A stretch of 64,000 nt of DNA, from contig NC_037593.1 in assembly GCF_003073045.1 (NCBI RefSeq), forward strand, positions 4,765,525 to 4,829,524, given 5' to 3'. The position numbers and the translations under genes were made by a program. This DNA is from Pomacea canaliculata. Taxonomy: Eukaryota; Mollusca; Gastropoda; Architaenioglossa; Ampullariidae. Shown here piece by piece: positions 1 through 11,595 of the stretch. The notes under the pieces are model-generated. The model ran no database searches, had not been told where the DNA came from, and saw only the letters and a list, made by a program, of their open reading frames with translations. The stretch's first letter is position 1. Each line of letters starts with the position of its first letter.

Positions 1-1060
1 ACGATTCAAACCGCAAAGCTGTTATGATATCAGGACGGAGGGACCATACAGGTCACAGGTTTTCTGAAAGGATTCTATTTTACATATCATGGGTATTTAG
101 GTTTTTCTGCAGTGTGTCAGGCGTTTGGTGATATTTTAGCAACCAGATTATAACTTAGGAACTTAGCTCCTTCATGTAGATCACCTAGGCAACGGCAAAA
201 CTTTAAGTCTTGAAAATAGCAGTTTTCAAGAACCTATAGACAACACTAGGTGGAGACTTTGTGTACTTACATGAAAACATAGATATTTGAAAAACTCTAT
301 GTGTGTGAGATGTCAGTTGTTTATATATAGATATACGTATGAATGAAGGAAGTATGCGCGCGCACTTCACTATCTAGGGCAACGGCTGCGCAGAAAGTTG
401 AATACATATATATTTATAGCTTCCGTGGTCTTAACAGCGAGAAGAAAGCTGGTCAAGTTGCCGCTGACATCGTCGCCAGACCTTTTTGTCTGGCAGAAGC
501 TCTTTCCACCCCCAGTCCTCACCTCCCCCCAAGTCCACAGGCTGAGGCCAAGTGGGTCATCGGTGCGATGGCCATGTCCGGTGCCCGCGCCACTTCCGCC
601 GCCACTCGAGTCTCAGCCTCAGGCGCAAGTGGCGCTGGCAGTAAGTAGGTTGTGATGAAACCAGCCACACGTCCCTCTCTCTCTCTCGAGACATGGCCAC
701 TTCCGCCATTTTCTGAACTCCAGCCAATCAGATTCACTCTCGTCAACTTTCCAGGCCTCTCTTCCGCATTCACCCCTCCCCCTCTCCATCTTTTTTCCCC
801 TTTTTAGCGAACTCACACACACACACACATGCTCACATACACGCACATATATACGTACCTACGTGTATATATATACACACACAGAGCCAAGGAGAACGGG
901 TCACAATGAGCTGACTACGCAATTGCCGCGGTTTTTTTAAGTGTATGATGAATAGCATGAATGGTGGACAGGCATGGTGCGGATAAAATCGTTAGCAATT
1001 AATACAAGCACACAAAAGCTTAACGGATGAGCGGCTAATAACCAAGTGGGATAATTAACT
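1..1060. other. Intergenic DNA with CA/TA microsatellites
   Basis: No coding exon is recognisable here. The stretch holds a CT-rich patch near 677-690, a (CA)n run near 810-830 and alternating TA/CA tracts near 840-885. Open frames in the first 850 bases are short, overlap on both strands and show no family resemblance. This is probably upstream flank of the acidic-repeat gene. Confidence 0.6.
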
Positions 1061-1068
1061 GCAGGACA

Positions 1069-1186
1069 GGATAAAAAGCAGGGAGCAGGTTGACAGACGG
1101 CGACTGATTTCTCTGCAAGGATCTTCATCTGCCAACGGACATCACAACTCACAACTTAAGTTCTTCATCAGTTGACGACCGCCACC
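1069..1186 (+). promoter_or_regulatory. Putative TATA promoter and 5' UTR exon of acidic-repeat gene
   Basis: A TATA-like stretch (GGATAAAAAGC) lies at 1069-1079. About 30 bases downstream a transcript could start, and a good splice donor (GTAAGT) follows at 1187 after ACCGCCACC. No ATG-initiated frame of interest lies between. The next plus-strand acceptor with matching context is at 4236-4237, just before the signal-peptide ATG, so I infer a non-coding first exon of roughly 80-90 bases joined to the exon starting at 4238. The TATA and donor are visible; their joining is inferred and RNA evidence is lacking. Confidence 0.45.
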
Positions 1187-2954
1187 GTAAGTAGCAAACT
1201 TGCTTTTTACAGTCCGAGAATGATGAAAAGTCGTTAAACGACCTTTGTGACGACTTGGTCTTCATCTTTGCTATTATTTAGGTTTACTGGGTTCCGGCCT
1301 TTAGTCCTCGGCGACAAGACGAAGTCCAGGTTCTTTGCATCCGGAAAGCGGTCTTTGCTTCTTTTTGTCAACATTATTGCGCACTGAGAAATCTGCTGAT
1401 AGTGGCTGCCAGCTCTTTTGTTCCGAGAAGATTAATTTCTCTCTCTCTCTCTTCAAGGTTTTGTAACAAGACTGTCAGCAGCTAGCGTTTCCAACGGTCA
1501 AAACAGAACTAGACACATGGGAAAAATATATTTAAAAAAATTCACTAGCCAGATATCCCCGCAATGGTGTATATTTTGGGTGAGGGATTTTTAGGTGACA
1601 AAACCTAGTACGGGGAAGGTGGGGCAGGCTTATGTTGTGAATACTGCAAAGGGTCTTGAGAAGAGGGTCAGTTAGCTGTTTTATGTAGGCTCGTGACAAC
1701 AGCGGCGATTGTCTCCAATTCACGGTCTGTTTTATTTAGGTCATAAAATATTTTAGTGGGCTGGCGATGAAGACCTTTACTCCTGTTTCAATTCTACGTG
1801 ATTAAATATGAGTGGCCGACTTTGAGAGGAACATTAGCATCACTGACACTTCTCTCAACTGTTTAAGGACATCATGAAGTATATATATATATGTTGTTAT
1901 TAGCTATTACTTTTTGACTCTGGTTTATGTTGTTGATAACCAGTTTTTGTGAACGAAAAAAATGCACCTCCACACACTCTCTCTCTTTCTCTCGTGTCAC
2001 TCCCCTTCATTGGAAAAAAAGGTTAAACATGTAAATATTCATCACTAAGAGTAACTTTAAATCTTGTGCTGAGTATTTCATCAAATCGTTTGAAAAAAAT
2101 TGGAATGGATGTAACCAACACGTCAAATGGCTACGTAGAGTGGGCTGTCGTACCACAAATAACAAAGATTGAATTCCGCACTGAAGTGTTTTATTCAGTG
2201 TTGCTCAGCTTCTGGCCTAACTGCTCTCTCTCCAATTCACAAAAGCTCCCATCCCACTGTCAGTCCTACTATTTATCCTCCCTACCCTCGAACATTCTAG
2301 ACCTCCCTCGCAACAATGACATTCTACATTGTAGCAAAAAAGACATTTAACAGTGTTGAACATTGCAGAACCTTCTAGAGTCCAGATGCAAAGGAACAAA
2401 GACATTCTATTCTACTTTGTCGCAATCAAAGACATGCTACCTTGTTACATTACTGCCGTGCAGAACATTCTAGAAGAAATCGGCAAAGACATTCTACTTC
2501 GTACACTACTAGAGTGCTACATGGATTTCAGAATAATAGTGGTCAGATAGGTCAGTAACACGACGAGATAATAAATAAATAGAAGGAAAAAAAAACGGGC
2601 ACACCCAAGATTTAAATCTGTACTGGAATAAGAAATGGAGGAATCAACAAGACTTAAAGGAAGGAAGGAAGAAAGAAAAATGGAGAAAAAAAAAAACGCT
2701 TAACGGAAGGAAATGCACATAAAATATCACGTGAAGGAACAAGGAAGGAAAAAACGAAAAAGAAGGAACATATAATGGAAGGAAGAAATTAGCAGAAAAG
2801 TAGGCTGCTTACTTCTTGACTGAGTCAATGAGTGAGAAATACCAAGAGAGAGAGATATCAATAGTGACAGCGAACCATCAACCTAAAATATTAGCAAGTC
2901 TGTGTTTAAAATAAACTAAATGGTTTCTCCGAGCTGATGATAATAAAATCTGTC

Positions 2955-3175
2955 GCTTCAAGCATCAAACCACAGACCTGTATAGGTGGACTGCTGTCTG
3001 TCTGCCGAGACTAACGCTTAGTCTCTTGCTCAGTTCTCCGCTGTTAGTCTCGGCGAGCCTAAACAATGATTGTGACTAAACCGGAAACTGTGTACACACC
3101 AGCCTCGTTTTAGTAGTTAGCTGGAAAAAATCGTCTACCAGCAGTCAAGCAATACAAGTTCGTGATCAAACGTAG
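2955..3175 (+). repeat. Dispersed repeat with internal hairpin, copy 1
   Basis: This about 220-bp block matches the reverse complement of 36630-36860 closely, estimated by eye at 80-90% over the central 150 bases. Its core contains GCCGAGACTAAC and, about 35 bases on, GTTAGTCTCGGC, which can form a 12-base stem. It encodes nothing. It is probably a short non-autonomous transposon or SINE-like element. A tRNA-like SINE head begins immediately after it. Confidence 0.75.
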
Positions 3176-3187
3176 GACAAGTAGACA

Positions 3188-3400
3188 TCCTTTGTCTGGT
3201 GGTGTAGTGGTTAGAACACTCGCTTGTCACCACTGCAGTCAGAGGCTCTGGGTTCGGATTTCGTCTCGGCTTCAGTGTCTGAATAACAAGGTGGACTACG
3301 ACCTCCGACTCCAACATCCATCGGGCGGGTACTGACTAAAGTCCTCAGCAGACGACACATTTGTTTAGCGGCGAATGTGAAGTGAGCAGCCACAGAGAAT
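3188..3400 (+). mobile_element. tRNA-derived SINE, copy A
   Basis: The head carries an RNA polymerase III A-box-like motif (GGTGTAGTGGTTAGAAC, near 3200) and a B-box-like motif (GGGTTCGGATTTC, 3250-3262) about 50 bases apart, as in tRNA-derived SINEs. The cloverleaf is not convincing as a functional tRNA. The same layout occurs at 30826 and 38427. The end is not sharply defined. Confidence 0.65.
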
Positions 3401-4059
3401 GTGAGCTTACATCACCTATTCATCATTGTCCTGGCGTTTTCGGAAAACCCTTCTGAAGCTGTTCCGGAAGTTTTTTCAATAGAGCTCAATGTACATCGGG
3501 GAATGTTCTAAGTGGATTTTTATAATTTTTGGCTGATTTATTTTCTATTTGACTAATAATCGACAAGTTTATCAAGTATCTTTCTTTCCTTATTGTTCCA
3601 ATTTTAAAATAATCAAAGAGATCTGTCGAAATCAACAATGGAAACTTATTAGAACTTAGAATTTTTTCAAATAAATGTAGATAACAGTAGAGTAACACCA
3701 ACTGTGTAATAAGAATGTTCGGTAAATAAATCACTTTGGACCGTCCCGTCTGCCAAATTGTGAAGTGCACTCGTTTTCATTTTTTTTAATTCATCCTTGA
3801 TTAATTTTATTCAAATATAATTTATCAAGTACACCAGCTGTAGAAATCAGCAGTCCGTACATTCTAACACAGACAAGGTACAAACATAAATAAAGTCTGA
3901 TGGATTCGCTAGATGACATCGGGGGTGGCTGCCTTCAAAGGAAAAGCTGATTTAAAGTTTTATTGTGAGCAAATTCAAACAGCTCCACTTTACACAATAA
4001 ACTTGGCAAGTGACCGCCATATTTACTCGTAATTGTTCATTCCATGATCTCTAGGTCTG

Positions 4060-4162
4060 TTGGCGTTGGTTTTTTTTTTTTTTTTTTGGTATTTAATCGG
4101 TCCACCGCGCATCTTGGAATTCTGAGACCGGCCCGCAAAAAGAAAACTTTGCCCACCCCTGG
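4060..4162. mobile_element. Terminal fragment of a hAT-like DNA transposon
   Basis: The stretch ends CTTTGCCCACCCCTG, the reverse complement of the CAGGGGTGGGCAAAG terminus usual in hAT elements. It is preceded by CCGGCCCGC sequence typical of such ends. A matching opposite terminus was not found nearby, so this is a truncated end. It lies in the inferred first intron of the acidic-repeat gene. Confidence 0.45.
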
Positions 4163-4237
4163 TCTAAATATTTGATTATTCACTTCCTTCGCTTCCTACA
4201 CCTAATACATTTATCTAATCCACTTTTTTGCTGTCAG

Positions 4238-7200
4238 GTGTCCGTGGCTATCCAACATGGCGATCGCCTGGCTGCTTGTTGTCTTCGTGGCGATCTCGTT
4301 TGTGGGGAGCTGTCGCTGGGAGCTCCTCTCGCCTCCCCAGGTCACACCAAGCGTGAAGCCGATGACGTCTCGGTGTCGTCCGAGGTCATGATGGAGGCGC
4401 TGTTCTACGATCTGGACGACCTCCAGGACCAACTGGAGCAGTGCGAGGAGCAGGTGAGTGGTAGGACTGCCCATGGAGTGCATCTGCCTGAATGTTTAAG
4501 GAATCTTACCTTCTATACCCAATGCCATGCTGATCTGTCTATGCCGAATCCATGGCAGCTTTTCTAGGAGTATTCCATGACCATCTGTCTATGACTACCT
4601 TATATCCAAGGCTAGCTATGTCTACGGTTTCCAGGGCAACCTGTTAATGCCCACTCTATACCTATTCCAGTCCATGTGTCTATTTTACTCTATTACTCTG
4701 TTTCATTCCTGTCTATGGTGACTCTATCAATTCATGTCTATCTGTCTATGGCTTCTTTACGACGCAGGTTCATTTACCAGAAACAGTGAGATGGCTTGTG
4801 TCGGTGTTTAAACACGTAGACAAGACGCGGAAGTAACTTACTAGGGTTAAGCAGGGTCGCCGAGAATTCAGGATATCTGAAGAATCATGACGATGTTCCA
4901 GAAGAAGATGACATGACTGCATTTGAATAAATGTGCATGAAAAAAGACATCCCGTGAAATAAACAAAAAAAAAAAATACAAGACCCGGTCTTCTTTTCGG
5001 GGAAACACGGTAATAGTAATAAATGAAGAAAGTGCGATATACAGGCAAGTAGGCTAATTAGCTGATTTTGTTGATGAAAGGATGCCCCTTCGCCTTGGTT
5101 TTTTTTTTTTTTTTTTCATCCATGGGACTAGCCTGTTTCTTTGGTCTACTTGTGATTTCTTTTGTGTTGCGCAATATATTTTTGTTTTCGATTGTTTTCA
5201 CCTGTTGACCACATCTTCCTCTAAATCTCTCTGCAGCCTCTTGCTCGTTTCAGCCATCTTGTTTGAGTTTTTTTTTTTCCTCATGCGTTTTCTTGTCTTC
5301 ATTTCAGCAATTCTATAATTTTTTATTTCTAGGATTCACTGTTATTGTCTCTTTTTGGTTTTGCTAAACGTTTGGAGACCGCCTTGATTGCGAGGAAATG
5401 TGCTTCAGAAATAATATTATCATCATCATCATCAACATCAACATCATCAACATCATCATCAACAACATCATCAACAGTAGTAGTAGTAGTATTCGGTTAG
5501 TTGCCCGTTAGTACTGGGTGAAACGAAAGTTCTGTGTTTGATGAATTATTCGCAACCTGCGACGTTCTAAGCGATATTTTTGCTGTGCAGGTTCGCAACA
5601 AACTGAAGGGCAACGACAGCGACCAGGATGTCCAGACCAGGCTCACTCGGACCACCAGGAACGCCGATGAGGATGGCACACCCGATAATGCAGAGAATGT
5701 CGTTGGCGACGATGCTATCGTGAACGAGGAGGAAGACAGCGATAACGAAATCCCAGTCGGCGAGAGCGATGTCGAGGTCGAGGTCAAGGACGGACTGGAG
5801 AAGAAGAGGAAGGTTTCAAAAGACAAACGCAGAAATAAGAAGAAGAAGCAGCAGCAGCAGCAGAACGAAGAAGAAACAGTCAAGGAAACGGTAGATTTCG
5901 TTGATGAAGGTCCTTACCTGCAGAACGACACTCAAGTCCCCGAAACAGCCAACGAAGACACAGGCAATGTCGCTGGCAGCGAGGAAACTACTAACGGTGA
6001 TGACACTGCTGTCGATGAACCAGAGGAGGAATCTCCTGTCGTCGATGAAGTTGTCGCTGGCAGCGAGGAAACTATTAACGGTGATGACACTGCTGTCGAT
6101 GAACCAGAGGAGGAATCTCCTGTCGTCGATGAAGTTGTCGCTGGCAGCCAGGAAACTACTAACGGTGATGCAACGTTTTTCGATGAACTAGGGGAGGCTC
6201 CTGTCGTTGATGAACTTGTCAATGTCGATAACGGAGAGGAAGAACCTGTTTTCGGCAATGAACCTGTAAACAACGAGAGAAAGGAAGTCAATGAAGGCGA
6301 AGGTGGAGATAATGTCATCAGTGAGGACAACTCGGAAGACGTTGTTAACGACGAAATTGGTAACAACGTGAGTGTCGAGGAGCAGCAAAATCTCAATGAC
6401 GACGAAGACATAACTGAGGCTCCCGCTGAAACTGGCAATACTGGGCGTGGACGATGGCGTAAATGTCCAAGCTGACGATCAAAGTGATGTCGTTGCCGAC
6501 GAGGTCAACGACAATGCTAATGCTGTCAGTGAGCTGGTCAATGATGACACTTTGGTGGACGATATCAGCGAGGGCGCTGTCGCTGGAAATGATGGCCAGG
6601 AGGAGACAACTGACGATGGTGTTGACGGCGGTGAGGCTGGCTTCGTCGGAGATGCTGTCGCTGAGGAGGACCCAACGGAAGTCGACGTAGGGGATGCAGT
6701 CAACATCGATGGCGAAGACAACAACGATGTGGCGGAAAATGATCAAGCTGAGATAGAGGATACCGAAGTCCCAACTTCGCCCGACCAAATTCCTTCTGAA
6801 AATGTAGAGGATAACGAGGTCCCGACTTCACCCGACCAAATTCCTTCTGAAAATGTGGAGGATACCGAGGTCCCAACTTCACCCGACCAAAGTCCTGAAG
6901 AAAATGTAGAGGATACCGAGGTTCCATCTTCACCCAACCAAAGTCCTGAAGAAAATGTGGAGGATACCGAGGTCCCGACTTCACCCGACCAAAGTCCTGA
7001 AGAAAATGTAGAGGATACCGAGGTCCCGACTTCTCCCGACCAAAGTCCTGAAGAAAATGTAGAGGATACCGAGGTTCCATCTTCACCCGACCAAAGTCCT
7101 GAAGAAAATGTGGAGGATACCGAGGTCCCGACTTCATCCGACCAAAGTCCTGAAGAAAATGTGGAGGATACCGAGGTCCCGACTTCATCCGAACAAAGTC

Positions 7201-7865
7201 CTGAAGAAAATGTAGAGGATACCGAGGTCCCGACTTCACCCGACCAAAGTCCTGAAGAAAATGTAGAGGATACCGAGGTCCCATCTTCACCCGACCAAAG
7301 TCCTGAAGAAAATGTGGAGGACATTGAGGTCCCGACTTCACCCGACCAAAGTCCTGAAGAAAATGTGGAGGATACTGAGGTCCCAACTTCACCCGACCAA
7401 AGTCCTGAAGAAAATGTAGAGAACGATGATTCTAACGCAGAGAATAGCGATGCCCCAAGCGAACCTTCCCAGGATCCTCCTGAAGCTTTGACAGAAGAGG
7501 AAACTTACGACGATACCGCCGCTAAGCGAAGGAAAAGAAGCGTGATCTTGAGGCGCCCCCGGTGGCAGAGCAGTGATGAAGGGGTGAGCATCCAGCAGCA
7601 GGGAGGCGATCAGCAGCAAGACCAGTATCTGCTCTTAATCAAACAGTTGGCCCAGCGCGACGCCTACCTCAGAACTGCGCTGGCAAACTGCAGGGCCATT
7701 TTGAGTGGTTCATCTGTGATTAGCGGGATTAGGAGCAAGTCACTCTGGTATATGTGTGATAACAGAATCAAGCTAGGTCAAGATTTGAAAAAAAAATTAA
7801 GTAAGAGCTTTTTACATTTTTTTGCAGATGGGAAAGAGCTCATATGTCAAGGAGTCAAAATGTAG
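4238..7865 (+). CDS. Secreted acidic tandem-repeat protein precursor, two frame breaks
   Basis: Function is unknown; I see no named domain. Exon 4238-4453 has an acceptor (TTTTTTGCTGTCAG), a 19-base leader and an ATG at 4257. It begins with a typical signal peptide (MAIAWLLVVFVAISFVGS). A dibasic site (TKR) and a helical acidic segment (MMEALFYDLDDLQDQLEQCEEQ region) follow in another frame, then a GTGAGT donor. The next exon starts at 5591 (VRNKLKGNDSD) after GCTGTGCAG and runs to the stop at 7865. It encodes a Lys/Gln-rich patch, three 28-residue repeats (5969-6217), Asp/Glu/Asn/Val-rich sequence, thirteen 17-residue repeats (6756-7418), a furin-like KRRKR|S site and a Gln-rich, possibly helical C-terminus. 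Frame changes by one base near GGGG 4304-4307 and GGG 6443-6445. Otherwise the reading is long and open, so I favour sequencing error or a recent allele over an old pseudogene. A polyadenylation signal lies at 8001-8006. It is paralogous to the gene at 28633-29452. A shell-matrix, egg-capsule or mucus role would fit but is a guess. Confidence 0.72.
5415..5492 (+). repeat. ATC/AAC/AGT trinucleotide microsatellite
   Basis: Imperfect (ATC)n and (AAC)n triplets pass into (AGT)n. It lies within the intron just upstream of the long acidic exon. Confidence 0.85.
5969..6217 (+). repeat. Coding repeat, 3 x 84 bp (28 residues)
   Basis: Within the acidic-repeat gene three consecutive units start VAGSEETTNGDD and end VVDEV. 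Copies one and two are almost identical. The third has diverged (ATFFDELGEAP) and is one codon shorter. It shows internal duplication earlier in the protein than, and separate from, the 17-residue array. Confidence 0.88.
6756..7418 (+). repeat. Coding minisatellite, 13 x 51 bp (17 residues)
   Basis: Thirteen head-to-tail copies of a 17-residue unit, consensus EDTEVPTSPDQSPEENV, in perfect frame with no interrupting stop. The first two units carry IPSENV in place of SPEENV and are the oldest looking. Each unit is net negative and Pro/Ser-rich, with a repeated acidic cluster that could bind calcium or be phosphorylated at Ser. The near identity of units implies recent expansion, and length variation between individuals is likely. 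The long open frames on the opposite strand here are mirror artefacts of this array. Confidence 0.95.
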
Positions 7866-8000
7866 AAATGAACATCATGGAAGCGACCCTTGTTAAATCC
7901 TTTAATTAGCTTGCGTTGAAATATTAAGCAAATAGTTCAGATACAAAATTACAATTTGGAACTTTTTTCTGTAGACACAGCAGTTTTCTGTCTTTAAACA

Positions 8001-8006
8001 AATAAA
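8001..8006 (+). terminator. Polyadenylation signal of acidic-repeat gene
   Basis: A canonical AATAAA lies 136 bases after the stop codon at 7865 and is followed by an A-rich stretch. It is the first such signal downstream on this strand. Confidence 0.5.
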
Positions 8007-8009
8007 AAA

Positions 8010-9871
8010 AACTTAACTGAAGCAGTTTGCCAGTAAAGGTCTGAGATTTGTGAGTCACGCCAGCCATCTCTTGTTTGAGAGACGGGAGATACTGAACACA
8101 AATAATTCTGAAAACAACTCTTTTTCCAGAAGAAACAATTTCTTTTATGTTTCTTACTTCTATGTAAGAAATACAGCCTACAGCCCACGAAGATCTAAAT
8201 TAGAAGTGAGGGGTGGACAATGAACAATATTATTCAAGTAAAATGCAGAAAATGTGTTTGTATGGAAGGATGTCAGATTATCAATTAATTATTCATGTAT
8301 ACAGCATCTAATCTGTGTTTCTGGACCAACTAATTAAGCTTTTATTTTAATTTGATGATACAGTATAACAATAAAGAGTTCACGAATGACTTGGAACTAC
8401 TGTTTAGTTTAGCTTATGTACACACTGTTGATGTAGTATGGTGTTTGTGATAGCTGCATGACTTGTATCTATTCATATGATGTAATCTACTGTGTTGCAG
8501 ATGTAAAGTAGTGGAAGTAACCGAACTCTTGCTGAAACCCTACATAGTTCGTGAATTGTATACACAACGACTTTTCTGCATGATGGTTGTTTTCTTCAAG
8601 CCACTTTCTACAAAACAATAGAAAGTCACTAGCTGGTGGTTCAGAGTCGGAGATGCATGCTATGGTTCGTAGTACATATCTTGGAAACAACGGAAATATC
8701 TGCGGTTTTTTGCGGGGGATCTCCTTTTTTTTCCAGAAAGTGGAGTGACTTATACCTATTTGATTCATTTAATATCAGAGAACTCACTCTCCGAACTGGG
8801 AATACGTTCATGTGCTAAACAAAAGATTGAATTTGTCCTTTTTTGTCTCTGTTATGTGCTCAAGTAGGGTGACCAACTGTTCCCTTACCTTTTTTTGAAT
8901 TCCAGATCTCTTTGATTGATATTATGTTTCTACACTTTTTCGATTTACACCACTTTTGATGTATTTGGCATGAAACTGGTCCACTGTGAACAGGTGTTAC
9001 AAGTTTTTTTTAAAAATTGTCAAGTTCGGTTTAATCTGGGTAGACAAAAATGTCGCTAAAATCCGGCAGTTCAAAGTTTGCTGGTTACACACAAGTACAC
9101 TCTGCTACCCAAAAGGACATTTATTTTACTGTGAAAGATTCTGTAGCCACTTAGATTATGTAGGTAGTTAAACAACCATCACTAGCTAAAGCAGGTTCCT
9201 ATGCAGCGCCGCTGTTACGACAAACTAAACTCAGAATTACGATGTTTATTTAGCTACTGCGCCACTACAGAGGTCTTTTCGTTTGTAAGTTTTATGTTCT
9301 GGAAAATGCCTTTCCAACCAAAAAGTGGTGGTTTTAGTGGGAAATACATGGTGTTTACCTTTAAAAATTCTGTCTTGTTTTTGCTGTGATAGTGGACGAG
9401 AAGACTTTGTGGGTGATCGTAAACACCAGCATCAAGGGTTTAGGAAGCACTTATTGTTTCTTTTTGCATGCATACTAACTTTACACCTTATACTCCTCCT
9501 GGTGATTACTTTCTATTAGAGTTAATGAAAGAGTGCTTTAACCCAAGAAATCGCTTATAAAATTATTTGTACGGGAAATTCATTCTGTTCCAACGAGTAC
9601 GGAAAAAGATGTGAAAGAAATCGTGAAATGTTGTAGCGTGTAGAGTTTACGTGTACTAGTAGTAGATTGTGTGTGTGTGTGTGTGTGTGAGAAGATATTT
9701 ACAGTATTTCTGGCATACACACTTTTTTGACGAATGCGTTGTAGTGTTTACAAGAATTCACGTTTCCTGACAAAACACAATACAATACAATACAATACAA
9801 CGAATTTTATTAATCCAAAATTACAGTTAGGGCAGTGAATACGTCTTCTCATGAAATTACTGTGCTACACT

Positions 9872-9966
<95 letters not shown>

Positions 9967-11340
9967 TGAAGAAGAAGAATGATGATGAAAAGGATGTTTC
10001 TACATTGCATTTCTCCCACTTTAAAGTAAGTTCAATAAACTGTTCAAAAGCAAAAAAAAGTAAAACACATTTACAAATACCTACTCAAAATAAACATAGC
10101 ACAAATACGTACACCGAAGCATGTATCAACAAACAAATATACAGACACACAACAACACAGCATTAAAATAAGGAGCAAGGTCTTGGGGGAGGGGAAGGTA
10201 AGTCAGTTTGAATGACATTCTAGAGACAACAGTCAAGAGCAGAGCACTCTCCTGTCCCCTAGTGACGACACCGGAAGTCTACGAATGCATGATGACATCA
10301 TCAGAAGGTCATTGACAAGTAGAGATTCAAAATCTAATCTGCGGAATATTTCGCAGCGAGAAGACAGGTGGTTCGTAAATAAATAAAACAACAAAGACAT
10401 AAAATTGAATTAAATATGCTTTGAAGTGGAGACAAAGTGAAAACCTCTAGGCAAGATGGCAAAAGAAGTGCCTAGCATCAAGATGTCAAGTGTCTTTATT
10501 TGCATTCAATGTCGTCTTCGTGACGTAAGAACTATTTATAGCTTGCCTGATTAGACTGACGCGCGTTGCGTGTAGGAAGAAAGGACACATTTGGACAAAC
10601 ATTGTAGAACAGAGGTGGGGGAGCCAACGAGAAGCAGAGATCAAGAGGAGACAGCAAAGTCCACATCCACGGAAAACCAAAATGACAGAAAGCAGCCTCT
10701 TCCTCGTGCTCAGAAATCCCCCTGCCCCAGTCTGTCTCTGTAATGCGCATGCGCCAGTCAGATGCTTAACACAGTAAATACAATTAAACAACTGCAACTT
10801 TTAGAACATTCCACAATATTGAAAGCGATCTGCTGCTTATATTTTAAATCATTCACGTCTATTTTTCAAGAGCAGTGTCTTGGGGGAAGACATTGTTGTC
10901 AAAGTCAGATTTGGAGGCAGATGACTGCACCCTATTAAATGTATCTACCTATGACTAGTGGATTTCTGAGGTAATGGGATTTGTGAGCACGTGACACCGG
11001 CAGAAGTTATGTGGTAAAAAAGAGTCGCTGGAAGTTGAGAAACAACATAATTTTCTTTCAATAAAAGCCCCGCGAGGAAGCGATCCTTGTCACGAGTCAC
11101 CTTCTACGCACACTTCGTATATGGACAGAAAAATTAGCCATTCGAAAACGCCCTGAAAAATCCTGCGTTGTCTTTCTGAAACTTTTAAATCGGAGGCTGC
11201 GTAATGGTTTGATTGGGTCAATATGCAGAATTAGTCAATGTAAATATAATGACATGATAAAAATTTGTCATGACTAACAAAGAATAAGAACCAATCGGAA
11301 ACCGCGGCACATTTTGCTTTAACAACAGCGAAACTGCTGT
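8010..11340. other. Intergenic DNA with microsatellites
   Basis: No exon is supported here. Low-complexity tracts include (TG)n near 9667-9688, (AATAC)n at 9777-9801 and a (AAT)n array of about 95 bases at 9872-9965. Short open frames (for example 8986-9171 and 9966-10166) lack homology cues and partly arise from these tracts. Confidence 0.6.
9872..9965 (+). repeat. (AAT)n microsatellite, about 95 bp
   Basis: A near-perfect run of AAT triplets broken once by a two-base phase slip near 9912. It is one of several AAT arrays in the window (also 29196-29217 and 56047-56112). Confidence 0.95.
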
Positions 11341-11360
11341 GGATACACACGGCGTAGTTA

Positions 11361-11459
11361 TGACGTCAGTGCTTTCTCACAAGTCCGCTCTTGCCGAACA
11401 CAGGACATGTGACGTCATACCATGTCATTAAGTTCCGACATAAAATAGTTTTGACGTCA
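11361..11459. promoter_or_regulatory. Cluster of three perfect cAMP-response elements
   Basis: The palindrome TGACGTCA occurs at 11361-11368, 11410-11417 and 11452-11459. Two CACGTG E-boxes follow at 11515-11520 and 11578-11583. The cluster lies 600-700 bases upstream of the first recognised exon of the plus-strand gene at 12062, so it is a plausible CREB/ATF-type promoter or enhancer. The sites are seen directly; function is inferred. Confidence 0.5.
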
Positions 11460-11464
11460 CCGCG

Positions 11465-11595
11465 ACGAAAGGGAGGAAGACACGACCTATGTGTGTCAGT
11501 GCTGGCAGGACAATCACGTGATGGTGATCAACGGGAGGAGAACAGCGCCTGTCGTGTGTTAGGGCTGGCAGGACGATCACGTGGTCGTGAGGGAA
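11465..11595 (+). repeat. Two-copy direct repeat of about 62 bp
   Basis: Two adjacent similar units each contain GCTGGCAGGAC, an AATCACGTG or GATCACGTG E-box and a following GTG-rich stretch. The duplication is imperfect and doubles the E-box. Confidence 0.65.

Noticed and set aside
3188..3270. Functional tRNA gene
   Set aside because: A- and B-box-like motifs are present but the sequence does not fold into a clear cloverleaf with paired acceptor stem. A SINE head explains it better, with two relatives in the window.
5497..6438. Ser/Thr-rich minus-strand frames over the acidic exon
   Set aside because: Complement of acidic codons (GAN) naturally gives Ser/Leu/Val-rich open frames. No start or splice context supports them.
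6700..7392. Long minus-strand frames (230 and 193 codons) over the 17-residue repeats
   Set aside because: They are mirror readings of the 51-bp coding array, whose length is a multiple of three. The plus strand has the signal peptide, splice sites and paralogue.
7801..7828. Possible tiny intron (GTAAGA...TTTTTTTGCAG) near the end of the acidic-repeat gene
   Set aside because: About 28 bases is too short for normal splicing. The frame is open without removing it, though the last 50 residues of that gene are uncertain.
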